From assembly GCF_003144395.1 (NCBI RefSeq), contig NZ_PENZ01000028.1, positions 1 to 64,000 on the forward strand: a stretch of DNA of 64,000 bases. Direction: 5' to 3'. The position numbers were made by a program, and so were the translations under genes. The notes below the pieces were generated by a model. It searched no databases and was not told the origin of the DNA. It saw only the letters and a program-made list of their open reading frames with translations. Shown piece by piece: positions 1 to 10,310 of the stretch (within the stretch, counting starts at the first letter, position 1; the number at the start of each line of letters is the position of its first letter). The DNA is from Proteus faecis (GTDB taxonomy: Bacteria > Pseudomonadota > Gammaproteobacteria > Enterobacterales > Enterobacteriaceae).

Positions 1-80
1 AGGCCAGCGTAAATCCGTCACACAGACGGTTGCGGTCTAAGAAGTGGGAAGCCTCGCCCGACAGGGCGGGGAGCAGTCAC
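1..80 (+). mobile_element. Putative right end of an IS200/IS605-type (TnpB) element with omega-RNA 3' end
   Basis: Two hairpins lie in tandem: CCGTC/GACGG at 15-29, and CCTCGCCC/GGGCGGGG with a GACA loop at 52-71. The second is followed by AGCAGTCAC, ending at 80. A strong GC hairpin followed by a short tail ending in TCAC/TCAA is typical of the right end of TnpB-carrying IS200/IS605 elements, where the end also forms the 3' part of the omega RNA. One frame from base 2 is open and stops at 38-40, reading GQRKSVTQTVAV, which could be the C terminus of tnpB. The block is clearly more GC-rich than the DNA after position 80. The element body would be upstream and is not visible, so the call is tentative. 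Confidence 0.45.
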
Positions 81-170
81 CTATACAATATAGATAACAC
101 AGGCAATAGACTAAGAGTAACATATAAGTGCAAGATATAAGTTACTGAAATTTAATAATTTATATATTAA

Positions 171-440
<270 letters not shown>

Positions 441-480
441 ATCTTAATCGATGATTTTGTGGGTGATAAATCTAAGAGAG

Positions 481-861
481 CTATTTTTCTAAAATAACTG
501 TCGCGCAAGCATAACGCTGTTCATCAGCAAGTGTTACGTGAATAGAGTTTATCCCCGCTTTCTCTGCCATCTCTTTTGCAACTGCTAAGAAATGCAGTGT
601 CGGTTTACCTAACTCATCATTACGCACTTCAAAATGATTAAAAGCCAACCCTAAACGGATGCCTGTTCCTAATGCTTTTGCCGCAGCCTCTTTTACTGCA
701 AACCGCTTAGCTAAAAAGCGGATTGGCTGTTTATGGGTTTGATAGATATCCCATTCCATTTCAGTAAGGATACGACGAGCAAGGCGTTCACCAGAACGCC
801 CTATAATATCTTCAATACGTGATATCTCGACGATATCCATACCTAAGCCGACAATAGCCAT
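481..861 (-). CDS. acpS: Holo-[acyl-carrier-protein] synthase
   Basis: Transfers 4'-phosphopantetheine from CoA to the serine of acyl carrier protein, activating it for fatty-acid synthesis. At 126 residues it has the normal AcpS length. The metal-binding aspartate lies in [13 protein letters not shown] near the N terminus, and the second signature, [15 protein letters not shown], follows at about residues 54-68. Its start overlaps the pdxJ stop by one base, so the two are translationally coupled. It is the last gene of the lepA-lepB-rnc-era-recO-pdxJ-acpS operon. Confidence 0.97.
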   Translation of the reverse strand: MAIVGLGMDIVEISRIEDIIGRSGERLARRILTEMEWDIYQTHKQPIRFLAKRFAVKEAAAKALGTGIRLGLAFNHFEVRNDELGKPTLHFLAVAKEMAEKAGINSIHVTLADEQRYACATVILEK

Positions 862-1592
862 TAACGACGCGCTTCTCGCATTAAGCGTTTCATTTCTTCA
901 ACCGCGGGTGCTAATCCACTAAATACAGCTCTACCAATAATTGCATGGCCAATATTTAGTTCATAAAGTTCAGGTAATGCAGCAATACGTTGTACGTTAT
1001 GATAATGCAAACCATGTCCTGCATTCACTTTTAAGCCTTTAGAGGCGGCATAAGTCACTGCATCACGTATACGCATAAACTCTTTTTCTTGAGCCATTTC
1101 ATCTTCAGCATCAGCATAAGCGCCAGTGTGGATCTCAATAAAAGGCGCGCCAACGCGGTCGGCTGCATTAATTTGTTCATGGTCAGGATCAATAAACAGA
1201 GAAACTTTGATACCTGCTAAAGATAAGCGTTTAATAGCATCAGCAACTTTTGCTTCATTGCCAACAACATCTAAACCACCTTCTGTTGTCACTTCTTGGC
1301 GTTTTTCAGGCACTAAACAGCAAAAATCAGGCTGAGTTTGACAAGCTATTTCAATCATCTCTTCAGTGACTGCCATTTCCAGATTTAATCTTGTCTGCAC
1401 TGTTTGGCTTATCAGCATTAAGTCACGATCAGTGATATGACGTCTATCTTCACGTAAATGAATAGTAATACCATCAGCACCAGCTTGCTCTGCAATAAAA
1501 GCCGCTTGAACAGGATCGGGATACGTTGTGCCTCGGGCATTACGAAGGGTGGCGATATGGTCAATATTAACACCAAGTAGAATATCAGACAT
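861..1592 (-). CDS. pdxJ: Pyridoxine 5'-phosphate synthase
   Basis: Condenses 1-deoxy-D-xylulose 5-phosphate with 3-amino-2-oxopropyl phosphate to give pyridoxine 5'-phosphate, the last ring-closing step of DXP-dependent vitamin B6 synthesis. It is a TIM-barrel cytosolic enzyme of 243 residues, the normal length. Recognisable blocks are [16 protein letters not shown] at the N terminus, HLREDRRHI near residue 46, and the phosphate-binding C-terminal part with [11 protein letters not shown] and [12 protein letters not shown]. The gene sits between recO and acpS in the conserved operon, with about 70 bases separating it from recO. Confidence 0.97.
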   Translation of the reverse strand: MSDILLGVNIDHIATLRNARGTTYPDPVQAAFIAEQAGADGITIHLREDRRHITDRDLMLISQTVQTRLNLEMAVTEEMIEIACQTQPDFCCLVPEKRQEVTTEGGLDVVGNEAKVADAIKRLSLAGIKVSLFIDPDHEQINAADRVGAPFIEIHTGAYADAEDEMAQEKEFMRIRDAVTYAASKGLKVNAGHGLHYHNVQRIAALPELYELNIGHAIIGRAVFSGLAPAVEEMKRLMREARR

Positions 1593-1664
1593 GCTCTTCT
1601 CCTGAAAAATAACGTTGCATTACCTTAGTTTACACATTCCATTGAGAAGAAAAAGACAATATTA

Positions 1665-2402
1665 CTATTCTGCCATCAATGCTCTTTTCTTTGGAGATTT
1701 TTTAATGGCAAATTGTCTAAAAAGCTCTCTACTTTTTAATGGTTTTCCGCCTAAATAAGGCTTCAAAGCCATTCGAGTAAACCTTTTTGCCGCTTTTAAT
1801 GTTTCAACAGTAGGAAATTCTCGACTAGCCAAGGATTTTAATTCAAATCCAGTAAAACTATTATGATCAACCACTAAACTCGCAATAAAACCTTTTTCTT
1901 CCCGATAACGATAGGTCATTGAATCGGAAACAGGCTCTCCACTTCCGGCACAATGAAGAAAATCCAAGCCATAACCAAGTTGGGTTAATAACGCAAGTTC
2001 AAAGCGTCTTAGTGCGGCTTCTGGTGTGGTATCGCTAGCAGCAAGAATTTGCAAACAGGAGAGGTATTCAAAAAAAAGTACACTATAAGACGTACCATTT
2101 TCTAAAACGCGAGACAATAACTCATTAAGATACAAGCCACTGTATAGTACAGAGCCTGTCAGTGGTAATGCTAAAGAGATAGGTTCAGCATCACGAAGTG
2201 TTTTAATTTCTCCTCGCCCACTCCAACGAATGAGCAAAGGAGTAAAAGGTTGCAGTGCCCCTTTTAAGGGTGAACGACGGCCTCGCGCACCTTTTGACAA
2301 TATGCGAACTCGCCCTTCATTTTCAGTGAAAAAATCGAGTAATAAACTTGTTTCACTGTAAGGTCGAGCATGGATAACGAATGCACGTTGCCAGCCATCC
2401 AC
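1665..2402 (-). CDS. recO: DNA repair protein RecO
   Basis: RecO mediates RecA loading on SSB-coated single strands in the RecF pathway and anneals complementary strands. The 245-residue protein has the N-terminal OB-fold ([26 protein letters not shown] is recognisable in two shorter blocks) and the helical C-terminal part ([16 protein letters not shown], then KSRELFRQF). Its start is 9 bases from the end of era, which suggests coupled translation. It lacks the four zinc-binding cysteines of some RecO proteins, which is normal for enterobacteria. Confidence 0.95.
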   Translation of the reverse strand: MDGWQRAFVIHARPYSETSLLLDFFTENEGRVRILSKGARGRRSPLKGALQPFTPLLIRWSGRGEIKTLRDAEPISLALPLTGSVLYSGLYLNELLSRVLENGTSYSVLFFEYLSCLQILAASDTTPEAALRRFELALLTQLGYGLDFLHCAGSGEPVSDSMTYRYREEKGFIASLVVDHNSFTGFELKSLASREFPTVETLKAAKRFTRMALKPYLGGKPLKSRELFRQFAIKKSPKKRALMAE

Positions 2403-2411
2403 TTTAGTTAC

Positions 2412-3320
2412 CTACTTTAAATCGTCCACATAGCCAAGGCTACGTAAAGCACGTTCATCATCAGCCCAGCCTGCTTTGACTTTCACCCAAAGTTCTAAGT
2501 GAACTTTGTTTTCAAATAAGTCTTCCATATCCATACGGGCTTCAGTACCAATTTTCTTGATTTTCGCACCGTTATTACCAATAACCATTTTCTTCTGGCC
2601 TTCACGCTCAACCAGAATTAATCCGTGGATATCATAACCACCACGTTCATTGGTAACGAATTGTTCAATTTCAACAGTGACAGAATAAGGTAATTCTTCA
2701 CCTAAAAAGCGCATCAATTTCTCACGAATAATTTCTGATGCCATAAAACGCTGAGAGCGATCAGTAATATAATCTTCGGGGAAATGATGTGTAGCTTCTG
2801 GTAAACAATTACGTACGATTTTCGCTATTGTATCGACATTCATGTCTTTTTCAGCACTGATTGGTACGACATCAAGAAAATCCATTTGTTGGCTTAAAAA
2901 ACCAATGTGTGGAAGTAACTTGGTTTTATCAGTCACGTTATCCACTTTATTAATTGCTAATAAAACAGGGCAACGTAATGATTTTAATTTATTTAACACC
3001 ATTTCATCATCAGGCGTCCAATTGGTACCTTCAACAACGAAAATAACTAATTCAACATCACCAATAGAACTACTTGCTGCGCGGTTCATCAGCCTGTTGA
3101 TGGCTCGCTTTTCTTCAATATGCAAGCCTGGTGTATCCACATAAATCGCTTGGTAAGCACCATCTGTATCAATACCCATGATACGATGACGCGTAGTTTG
3201 CGGTTTACGTGATGTAATAGAAACTTTCTGCCCCAGTAATTGGTTCAGTAGTGTTGATTTTCCCACATTTGGGCGACCGACTATCGCAATAAATCCGCAA
3301 TAGGTTTGTTCTTCGCTCAT
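2412..3320 (-). CDS. era: GTPase Era
   Basis: Essential GTPase that binds 16S rRNA near its 3' end and helps the 30S subunit mature. Domain order is the GTPase domain followed by a KH RNA-binding domain. The Walker A motif [13 protein letters not shown] lies at about residues 15-27, DTPG at about 62-65, and NKVD at about 124-127. The C-terminal KH block contains [14 protein letters not shown]. The length of 302 residues is standard. The era start overlaps the rnc stop by four bases, as in E. coli, so the two are co-translated. Confidence 0.98.
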   Translation of the reverse strand: MSEEQTYCGFIAIVGRPNVGKSTLLNQLLGQKVSITSRKPQTTRHRIMGIDTDGAYQAIYVDTPGLHIEEKRAINRLMNRAASSSIGDVELVIFVVEGTNWTPDDEMVLNKLKSLRCPVLLAINKVDNVTDKTKLLPHIGFLSQQMDFLDVVPISAEKDMNVDTIAKIVRNCLPEATHHFPEDYITDRSQRFMASEIIREKLMRFLGEELPYSVTVEIEQFVTNERGGYDIHGLILVEREGQKKMVIGNNGAKIKKIGTEARMDMEDLFENKVHLELWVKVKAGWADDERALRSLGYVDDLK

Positions 3321-3997
3321 TCAAGCTCCAGTTGTATTAATGCCTGTTCAGCAGCGGCCTGTTCAGCTTTACGACGACTCGTTCCCATCCCTTTGACAGG
3401 TTGTTCGATACCGCTTATCTGACAATGGATCGTAAACTCTTGATCATGGGCTTCACCACGAACCTGTACCACATTATAAGAAGGTAATGGTAAGTGACGG
3501 CCTTGCAGATATTCTTGCAAACGAGTTTTAGGATCTTTTTGCTTATCGCCTGGGCTGATTTCAGCCAAACGATTTTCATACCAGTTTAAAATAATTTTTT
3601 CGATATTTTGAATATCACTATCAAGGAAAATTGCACCAATTAAAGCTTCCACCGTATCCGCTAAAATTGATTCACGACGAAAACCGCCGCTTTTTAATTC
3701 CCCAGGGCCTAAACGTAGACATTCGCCCAATTCAAATTCACGCGCTAATTCAGCGAGCGTATTTCCACGAACAAGCGTTGCTCTCATTCGACTCATATCA
3801 CCTTCATCAACACGAGGAAAGCGATGATAAAGTGCGTTAGCAATCACATAGCTTAGAATTGAATCACCTAAAAATTCTAAACGTTCATTATGTTTACTGC
3901 TGGCACTACGATGCGTTAAAGCCTGTAGTAATAATTCATTTTGCGTAAAAGTATAGCCCAGTTTTTTTTGTAACTGGTTTACTAATAAAGTATTCAT
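3317..3997 (-). CDS. rnc: Ribonuclease III
   Basis: Double-strand-specific endoribonuclease that processes rRNA precursors and many regulated mRNAs. The catalytic signature [11 protein letters not shown] lies at about residues 38-48, the second acidic pair is in [13 protein letters not shown] at about 114-126, and the C-terminal double-stranded RNA-binding domain ends in [20 protein letters not shown]. The length of 226 residues matches the E. coli enzyme. The upstream region between lepB and rnc carries a hairpin that could be a target for RNase III feedback. Confidence 0.98.
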   Translation of the reverse strand: MNTLLVNQLQKKLGYTFTQNELLLQALTHRSASSKHNERLEFLGDSILSYVIANALYHRFPRVDEGDMSRMRATLVRGNTLAELAREFELGECLRLGPGELKSGGFRRESILADTVEALIGAIFLDSDIQNIEKIILNWYENRLAEISPGDKQKDPKTRLQEYLQGRHLPLPSYNVVQVRGEAHDQEFTIHCQISGIEQPVKGMGTSRRKAEQAAAEQALIQLELE

Positions 3998-4098
3998 GTG
4001 CGATCAATTTCCATAACTTAATTTGAAGCACACGCAACAAATCTGTTTAAGACAACAAGAATTTATCGGGCTGGATAACAGAACTGTTGCGTTTGCAC

Positions 4099-4124
4099 TG
4101 GCTCCTGTCAATAAAAAGGAGCCA
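4099..4124 (-). promoter_or_regulatory. Hairpin in the lepB-rnc intergenic leader
   Basis: An 8-bp perfect inverted repeat TGGCTCCT/AGGAGCCA encloses a 10-base loop in the 196-base gap between lepB and rnc. On the transcribed (minus) strand the upstream arm is followed by a T-rich loop rather than a T tail, so it is not an obvious terminator. In E. coli the rnc leader is cleaved by RNase III at a stem-loop, so an autoregulatory processing site is the natural reading; that is inference. Confidence 0.4.
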
Positions 4125-4193
4125 ATCATATTTAAAGAAGCGACATATTCTACACTTAGATAAGGAGGAATGCTGTCGCTATTTTGTTAATAA

Positions 4194-5165
4194 TTACTTA
4201 ATGCTACCGATACGGCTAAAACGAACGCCTGTTGGCCATTCATTCTCTACTTTTTCAAAGCTCATCCAGATTGTTGTCGCTTTACCAACTAAGTTTTTCT
4301 CTGGAACAAAGCCCCAGAAGCGACTATCTGAACTACCGTCTCGATTATCCCCCATCATAAAGTAATGACCTTCAGGAACAATCCACGTACCGACAGGCAA
4401 TCCGGGTTGGATAAACTCGGGCATTGTCATATCACCGGGTATTGTCATAATACGATGAGAAACTTTATCAATAGTTTCTACCCTTTCCTCTTCACGTAAT
4501 TGAGTTGCTGTTGAAATAGGCTCCTCAATTGGAATGGATTTCATACCATTAATACGCTGACCACCTGGCACATTTTGTAATAATAGCGTCCATTCACTTG
4601 GGTACGCAGTACCATAAGTTACTGATATTTCTTCATTACAAACGGCTTTATCACAATTTGGATAGATATGAAGTTTTTTCGACATCATATCATAAACAAT
4701 TTTATCACCGGGTAATCCAATAACCCGTTTAATAAAGTCAGTAGAAGGATCTCGAGGATACTTAAATACTGCGATATCACCTCGTTTTGGCTTCCCTGTA
4801 TTAATTAATGTGGTTTGCGTAATTGGATCTTTTAATCCATAAGCAAACTTTTCAACCAAGATAAAATCGCCAACCAACAAGGTTGGCATCATGGAGCGAG
4901 AAGGTATTTGAAACGGCTCATACACAAATGAACGCAGAACCAAAACAATAATCAAAACTGGGAATAAAGAGCCTAGTGTCTCTGCCCAGCTTGGTTTATT
5001 AATTGATTTTGCTAACTCTTGCTGATCCTCGGACCCTTGCGTCATCTCTTGAAGACGCTTTAGTTTTGCTTTTCGGGCTGGCTTAAGCTTAAAGCGTTCA
5101 ATTCCCCAAAAAACTCCCGTTATTAGCGTTGCCAGCGTTAGGATCAAGGCAAACGTGTTAGCCAT
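4194..5165 (-). CDS. lepB: Signal peptidase I
   Basis: Membrane endopeptidase that removes signal peptides of exported proteins on the periplasmic side. Two membrane segments are visible, at about residues 4-22 and 66-80. The catalytic serine is Ser91 in IPSRSMMPTLLVGD and the general-base lysine is Lys146 in FIKRVIGLPGDKI. The conserved C-terminal box HYFMMGDNRDGSSDSRFWG follows at about residues 272-290. It has 323 residues and starts 14 bases after the lepA stop, within the same operon. Confidence 0.98.
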   Translation of the reverse strand: MANTFALILTLATLITGVFWGIERFKLKPARKAKLKRLQEMTQGSEDQQELAKSINKPSWAETLGSLFPVLIIVLVLRSFVYEPFQIPSRSMMPTLLVGDFILVEKFAYGLKDPITQTTLINTGKPKRGDIAVFKYPRDPSTDFIKRVIGLPGDKIVYDMMSKKLHIYPNCDKAVCNEEISVTYGTAYPSEWTLLLQNVPGGQRINGMKSIPIEEPISTATQLREEERVETIDKVSHRIMTIPGDMTMPEFIQPGLPVGTWIVPEGHYFMMGDNRDGSSDSRFWGFVPEKNLVGKATTIWMSFEKVENEWPTGVRFSRIGSIK

Positions 5166-5179
5166 GTTTTCTCCTTAAA

Positions 5180-6976
5180 TTATTTATCTTTACCAACATG
5201 AAGGATGGCTAAAAACGCTTCTTGTGGTAGCTCTACGTTACCAATTTGCTTCATACGTTTTTTACCATCTTTCTGTTTCTGTAACAGTTTCTTCTTACGG
5301 CTAACGTCACCACCATAACATTTGGCTAATACGTTTTTACGTAACTGTTTAACAGTTGAACGAGCAATAATATGGTTGCCAATTGCCGCTTGGATGGCGA
5401 TATCAAACTGTTGGCGTGGAATAAATTCTTTCATCTTTTCCACCAGCTCACGCCCACGATAAGGTGCATTATCGTTATGTGTAATCAATGCTAAAGCATC
5501 AACGCGATCACCATTAATCAAGACATCTACACGTACCATGTTAGAGCCTTGGAAACGAATAAAGTTATAGTCTAAAGAAGCATAACCGCGTGATGTTGAT
5601 TTTAAGCGGTCAAAGAAATCTAATACCACTTCAGCCATCGGAATTTCATAAGTCAATGAAACCTGATTACCATGATAGACCATATTGGTTTGAACACCGC
5701 GTTTTTCGATACATAAAGTAATGACGTTACCTAAATATTCTTGCGGTAATAACATATGACATTCAGCAATAGGCTCTCTGATTTCTTCAATATTATTTAG
5801 TGGAGGCAATTTAGATGGACTATCCACTGATATAATATCGCCGTTAGTCATTTCAACTTCATAAACTACGGTTGGTGCCGTTGTAATCAGATCAAGGTCA
5901 TATTCACGTTCTAAACGTTCTTGAATAATCTCCATATGAAGAAGACCCAAGAAACCACAACGGAAACCGAAACCTAATGCAGATGAGCTTTCTGGCTCAT
6001 AGAATAATGAAGCATCGTTTAAGCTTAATTTACCTAATGCATCGCGGAATGATTCATAGTCATCAGAGCTAATTGGGAATAACCCCGCATAAACCTGTGG
6101 CTTAACTTTCTTAAAACCTGGTAAAGGTTTATCTGCTGGTTTTTGTGCCGCAGTTAAGGTATCCCCGACCGGCGCACCTAAAATATCTTTAATACCGCAA
6201 ACAACCCAGCCGACTTCACCACAATTTAATGATGTAGTATCAATTTGTTTTGGCGTAAAAATACCAATACGGTCAATGTTATAAACTTGTCCCGTACTCA
6301 TTACCTTAATTTTATCGCCCTTGCTAACTTTACCGTTTTTAACACGGATCAGTGAAACAACCCCAAGGTAGTTATCAAACCAAGAGTCAATAATCAGTGC
6401 TTGTAATGGAGCATCTGCATCACCTTCAGGCGCAGGGATCTCTTTTACAAGACGTTCGATAACTTCTTTAACACCAATACCTGTTTTTGCAGAGCAACGC
6501 ACTGCATCTGTGGCATCAATCCCCACAATGTCTTCAATCTCTTCAGCAACACGCTCTGGTTCTGCCGCTGGTAAATCTATTTTATTTAAAACTGGAACGA
6601 CGGTGAGATCCATATCCATCGCTGTATAGCAGTTTGCTAATGTTTGTGCTTCAACCCCTTGCCCAGCATCTACGACCAATAAGGCACCTTCACACGCAGC
6701 GAGTGAACGAGATACTTCATAAGAGAAGTCAACGTGTCCTGGGGTATCGATAAAGTTAAGCTGATAAACTTCACCGTCATCAGCGGTGTAATTCAAGGTT
6801 ACGCTTTGCGCTTTGATTGTAATACCACGTTCACGCTCAAGATCCATAGAATCAAGAACCTGCGCAGCCATTTCACGATCTGATAAGCCACCACAAATTT
6901 GAATAATTCGATCTGATAACGTCGATTTACCGTGGTCAATATGTGCGATAATGGAAAAGTTACGTATGTTTTTCAT
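5180..6976 (-). CDS. lepA: Elongation factor 4 (LepA), ribosomal back-translocase GTPase
   Basis: EF-G-like translational GTPase that acts on the ribosome under stress and during initiation and assembly. The G domain shows [13 protein letters not shown] at residues 11-23, [11 protein letters not shown] at about 77-87 and NKIDLP at about 131-136. The characteristic LepA C-terminal domain ends with [18 protein letters not shown]. The length of 598 residues is typical. It is the first gene of the operon leading into lepB, rnc, era, recO, pdxJ and acpS. Confidence 0.98.
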   Translation of the reverse strand: MKNIRNFSIIAHIDHGKSTLSDRIIQICGGLSDREMAAQVLDSMDLERERGITIKAQSVTLNYTADDGEVYQLNFIDTPGHVDFSYEVSRSLAACEGALLVVDAGQGVEAQTLANCYTAMDMDLTVVPVLNKIDLPAAEPERVAEEIEDIVGIDATDAVRCSAKTGIGVKEVIERLVKEIPAPEGDADAPLQALIIDSWFDNYLGVVSLIRVKNGKVSKGDKIKVMSTGQVYNIDRIGIFTPKQIDTTSLNCGEVGWVVCGIKDILGAPVGDTLTAAQKPADKPLPGFKKVKPQVYAGLFPISSDDYESFRDALGKLSLNDASLFYEPESSSALGFGFRCGFLGLLHMEIIQERLEREYDLDLITTAPTVVYEVEMTNGDIISVDSPSKLPPLNNIEEIREPIAECHMLLPQEYLGNVITLCIEKRGVQTNMVYHGNQVSLTYEIPMAEVVLDFFDRLKSTSRGYASLDYNFIRFQGSNMVRVDVLINGDRVDALALITHNDNAPYRGRELVEKMKEFIPRQQFDIAIQAAIGNHIIARSTVKQLRKNVLAKCYGGDVSRKKKLLQKQKDGKKRMKQIGNVELPQEAFLAILHVGKDK

Positions 6977-7277
6977 TCTGAAATTATTTTTCTCTATTGC
7001 TTTGCTCTATAAATCTGGCTTTGGAGTCATTCATGGACACAAAGCGAAAACTCTATATTGCAGGAGTTATTATTGATGACGCATTCTACACACTAGAGAC
7101 ATTATACTCAAAGAAACGTTCATCAAACACAAACATTTATGCTAAGACTTGCATTTATTTGTAATTTTTTGCGGGTAATTTCCAGATATAGAAACGCGTT
7201 AATTTAAGATAGATATTATTACAAAAGCAGCATGACAAAAATAATGGGGCAAATGCCCCATCTTTTTAATCAATTCA
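6977..7277. other. Intergenic stretch between lepA and rseC
   Basis: About 300 bases upstream of lepA and downstream of rseC, AT-rich. It should hold the lepA promoter. The only clear structure is the hairpin terminator at 7244-7261; no convincing small ORF was seen. Confidence 0.5.
7244..7261 (-). terminator. Rho-independent terminator after rseC
   Basis: A perfect 7-bp stem ATGGGGC/GCCCCAT encloses a 4-base loop. It is T-rich on the minus-strand exit (TATTTTT) and also has a CTTTTT run on the plus side. It lies 17 bases past the rseC stop and probably ends the rpoE-rseABC transcript. Confidence 0.75.
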
Positions 7278-7742
7278 TTATTCTTGAAATTGAACATTAA
7301 GTTCATTCGGTGGAAGCCCTATTTGCAATACAATAGGTTCAAAGCCTTCATCTTTACTCCACCAAGTCGCCACTTTTTTAGCCAATAAGAAACCAAGGGC
7401 ACCGCCCATAAGTCCACTGCAAAAAATAGCAAATTCACTCGACAACCAAAGACTCGCAATGCCTGCAACAATAAATAAGCCAATAAGTGGCGTTAAATAC
7501 ACTAACATTGCGGAGAGAAGTAGATTATTTTCAGGAATCCCCACTTCCACTTTTTGCCCTTCGACTAAAGGTTGCGCAACGGGGAGTTCAAGTTGATGAA
7601 CTGTCTCGGGCCCTATTTTATTTAATAAATAAGAGCCACATGCAGCCCGAGCTTGGCAACTACCACAGCCAGAAGACGATCCGTAGCGTAATAACGCTCG
7701 TCCTTCATGCCAATGTATCACTGTTGCCCACTCTTTAACCAT
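7278..7742 (-). CDS. rseC: SoxR-reducing system / sigma-E regulatory membrane protein RseC
   Basis: Inner-membrane protein of 154 residues with a cysteine-rich N-terminal cytosolic part (CGSCQARAACG at about residues 24-34) and two adjacent membrane helices at about 80-98 and 105-123. RseC modestly affects sigma-E activity and is also linked to SoxR reduction in E. coli, where it resembles RnfC-associated proteins. It is the last gene of the rpoE-rseA-rseB-rseC operon, with 13 bases between it and rseB. Confidence 0.93.
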   Translation of the reverse strand: MVKEWATVIHWHEGRALLRYGSSSGCGSCQARAACGSYLLNKIGPETVHQLELPVAQPLVEGQKVEVGIPENNLLLSAMLVYLTPLIGLFIVAGIASLWLSSEFAIFCSGLMGGALGFLLAKKVATWWSKDEGFEPIVLQIGLPPNELNVQFQE

Positions 7743-7755
7743 AACTTATACCCTT

Positions 7756-8724
7756 TTACTTTTTCGTAAATACAACACTATTAACTATTGTTTGTGCCGT
7801 AGAAAATGGTAACTGACCAATAAAGGTAATTTCATTACCCTCTTTGTGATAGGTATAAATTGTATTACGACCATACCTCAACATTTTATCGCGTTCGGGC
7901 GAATTCACTTGTTGACCACTTTTATTAACATAAATAGAGAAGTCAAATAAACCGTCGCTAAATAAAATAGACTGACTAAACTCGGTTTCAGAAATCTGAT
8001 GGTTACTGCGTTTTACCTCTTTAAAACCCTCAGGTAATTGACTAACCGACCAGTTATAAACTAGGGGTTTAGCTTTTGGTACAAGTAATAAAGGTGGCAT
8101 ATTGACGGTACGTAACGAATTAAGTTCAGTTTCGACTTCACTCCCTTCATTAACGGTGATCACTCGAAATTGTTCAATGATGTCATTATTCTTATCTAAT
8201 AGATCGACTCTTAACGGCAGATATCTTTCTTCATCAATAAATAAGACATAATCATAACGGTCATTATTTTTTGATAGCACACGAACAACGCGGCTTGGAA
8301 TATCACCAATATGCGTTCTACCTGCATCAATAAAATTATAATAAACTGATAATTGATTGAAATCTTGGTAAATAATAGAAGGGATATAATCAACGATATG
8401 ATCATTTCTTAAGCTAAAAGCATCTAAGCCAGGCTCAAAATAACTAATTTCATCACCACGTTGAACGATTTCACGGCGAGTACTATCCATTTGCATTAAT
8501 TGTGCAAGCGGTTTGCCATCAATAAGCGTGTGACGATAGCGAATAGGAACAATACCTTGAGAATTGATATTGATAAAAGATAATTCATAGGTAGAGCTTT
8601 GACTTGTCTGTCCCATCTTTTGCAACAAAGCCTTGACACTACCTATTTGAGGTTGTGCCAAGGCTTGTATCGGCATTGACAGGCTGCCCACCAGCAATAA
8701 GGCGGATAACCATAACTTTTTCAT
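7756..8724 (-). CDS. rseB: Sigma-E factor regulatory protein RseB
   Basis: Periplasmic protein that binds the RseA periplasmic domain and shields it from DegS; it senses lipoprotein and LPS signals. A clear Sec signal peptide (MKKLWLSALLLVGSLS, then cleavage after about ALA at residue 23) is followed by the MucB/RseB N-terminal lipoprotein-like domain and a smaller C-terminal domain. The length of 322 residues is normal. It lies between rseA and rseC in the envelope-stress operon. Confidence 0.95.
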   Translation of the reverse strand: MKKLWLSALLLVGSLSMPIQALAQPQIGSVKALLQKMGQTSQSSTYELSFININSQGIVPIRYRHTLIDGKPLAQLMQMDSTRREIVQRGDEISYFEPGLDAFSLRNDHIVDYIPSIIYQDFNQLSVYYNFIDAGRTHIGDIPSRVVRVLSKNNDRYDYVLFIDEERYLPLRVDLLDKNNDIIEQFRVITVNEGSEVETELNSLRTVNMPPLLLVPKAKPLVYNWSVSQLPEGFKEVKRSNHQISETEFSQSILFSDGLFDFSIYVNKSGQQVNSPERDKMLRYGRNTIYTYHKEGNEITFIGQLPFSTAQTIVNSVVFTKK

Positions 8725-8771
8725 TACGACTGTTTCATTCCCACACGTTATTTATACATTCACATCTATTA

Positions 8772-9398
8772 TTACTGTGTTACTACGGATTGAGTTTCAC
8801 CTTGAGCACTAATTGGTGCTTCATTTTGTGGTGCATTATAGATACGACGATCTAACTCATACTGTTGCAACATTAATCCAAGGCGCTGATTACGCTCTTG
8901 TAAACGTGTTTGTTGGTCTTTACCTAAAGTATCGTTTTGAAGATTTAGGCTTACTGGTGAACCTGCCCCCATAATAGGTTGTGTATTAAATACAGGCGTA
9001 TCTACTTGGAAATCTTCAGAACCACTTTTTCCATTATATTGTTGAACACCAACAATAACAGCTAATGAAACACAAGCCGCAACACCGATTTGAGTTAACT
9101 GACTTGCCCAAGGACGTAACGTTTGTAAGAAAGAGTGCTGACGCCATTGTGATGGCGCAGGTTGCTGCTCTTGTTGTTGTTCAGGACTTATGCGAACAGG
9201 TTCATTCTCTAAAGCGAGCGCAACGCGACTTGCGATATCGAAGTGGACTACTTCACCTACATCACCACGCATTGTGTCACGAATTAAATGGTAGCGTTGC
9301 CATGTCTCTTTCATGGAGTCATCACGAGCAATTGCACCCATTAATTCTTTATCAAGAACTTCGCCATCCATAAATGCAGAAAGTTTTTCTTTTTGCAT
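8772..9398 (-). CDS. rseA: Anti-sigma-E factor RseA
   Basis: Single-pass inner-membrane anti-sigma factor; its cytosolic N terminus holds RpoE until DegS and RseP cleave it. I chose the ATG at 9398 (MQKEKLSAFMDGE), which matches the family N terminus; the open frame continues 12 codons upstream to overlap the rpoE end. The membrane segment at about residues 95-113 (IGVAACVSLAVIVGVQQY) is preceded by the RpoE-binding domain with WQRYHLIRDTMRG. The C terminus is rich in Q and N, as usual for the periplasmic part. Confidence 0.95.
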   Translation of the reverse strand: MQKEKLSAFMDGEVLDKELMGAIARDDSMKETWQRYHLIRDTMRGDVGEVVHFDIASRVALALENEPVRISPEQQQEQQPAPSQWRQHSFLQTLRPWASQLTQIGVAACVSLAVIVGVQQYNGKSGSEDFQVDTPVFNTQPIMGAGSPVSLNLQNDTLGKDQQTRLQERNQRLGLMLQQYELDRRIYNAPQNEAPISAQGETQSVVTQ

Positions 9399-9436
9399 GT
9401 AAAAGTACCCTTCAGTCAATGATGGTTCACCCACAA

Positions 9437-10015
9437 TTAAAACTCTTGTATTAATGGTTGAACCTTATTATCAATAGCTTCTCGCGCCCTAAAAATACGT
9501 GAACGAACTGTTCCGACAGGGCAATCCATAATGACTGCTATCTCTTCATAGCTTAGTCCGTCAAGTTCCCGAAGTGTAATAGCAACCCTTAAATCTTCAG
9601 GTAATGACTCTATGGTGTGAAAAACCACTCTCCGTAACTCTTCAGACAACATTAAATTCTCAGGGTTCGAAATTTCTTTTAGTGCATTTGGTGATTCGAA
9701 ATTTTCAACATCACTCGCATCTAAATCATTCGAAGGCGGACGTCGCCCCTGTGCGACCAAATAATTTTTTGCTGTATTCACAGCAATGCGATAAAGCCAC
9801 GTATAAAAAGCACTATCTCCCCGGAAAGACCCAATAGCACGATAAGCTTTAATAAAGGCTTCTTGCGAAACATCTGGCACATCGCCCTGTGGTACATAAC
9901 GGGAAATCAGGCTTGCTACCTTGTGTTGATAACGGATAACCAGCAAATTAAAGGCTTTCTGGTCACCATTTTGTACCTTTTCAACCAACATTTGGTCAGT
10001 TAACTGCTCGCTCAT
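9437..10015 (-). CDS. rpoE: RNA polymerase sigma factor RpoE (sigma-E)
   Basis: ECF sigma factor for the extracytoplasmic stress response. It has 192 residues. Region 2 contains the core-binding helix and QEAFIKAYRAIGSFRGDSAF with FYTWLYRIAVNTAKN. Region 4 contains LPEDLRVAITLRELDGLSYEEIA as two shorter recognisable blocks, ending in the DNA-recognition helix GTVRSRIFRARE. It heads the rpoE-rseA-rseB-rseC operon. The upstream 295 bases contain no other gene and probably hold several promoters, including a sigma-E one, though I could not place a strong match. Confidence 0.98.
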   Translation of the reverse strand: MSEQLTDQMLVEKVQNGDQKAFNLLVIRYQHKVASLISRYVPQGDVPDVSQEAFIKAYRAIGSFRGDSAFYTWLYRIAVNTAKNYLVAQGRRPPSNDLDASDVENFESPNALKEISNPENLMLSEELRRVVFHTIESLPEDLRVAITLRELDGLSYEEIAVIMDCPVGTVRSRIFRAREAIDNKVQPLIQEF

Positions 10016-10310
10016 TAGAGATGGACTCTCCCGAAGTCAAGCTTCGCACTATTTTTAAATGACTCCGTCATATTTACTCTCGTTATTCCTTCTCGTTTTT
10101 ATGAGCTACAAGACTTAGAGCGCAAAAATAGTATGAAGTTCAATTCAATCATTATTTTAAGAGATGAATCACAAAAAATCATCATGGTGATCACCCAACC
10201 AAAATGCAATTTGCCAATAAAAAAACGATAACACAATGATATTATTTAAATATATACGATTACTTACAACAATATATATTATCTTAAACAAGATATTATT
10301 AAATATAGAT

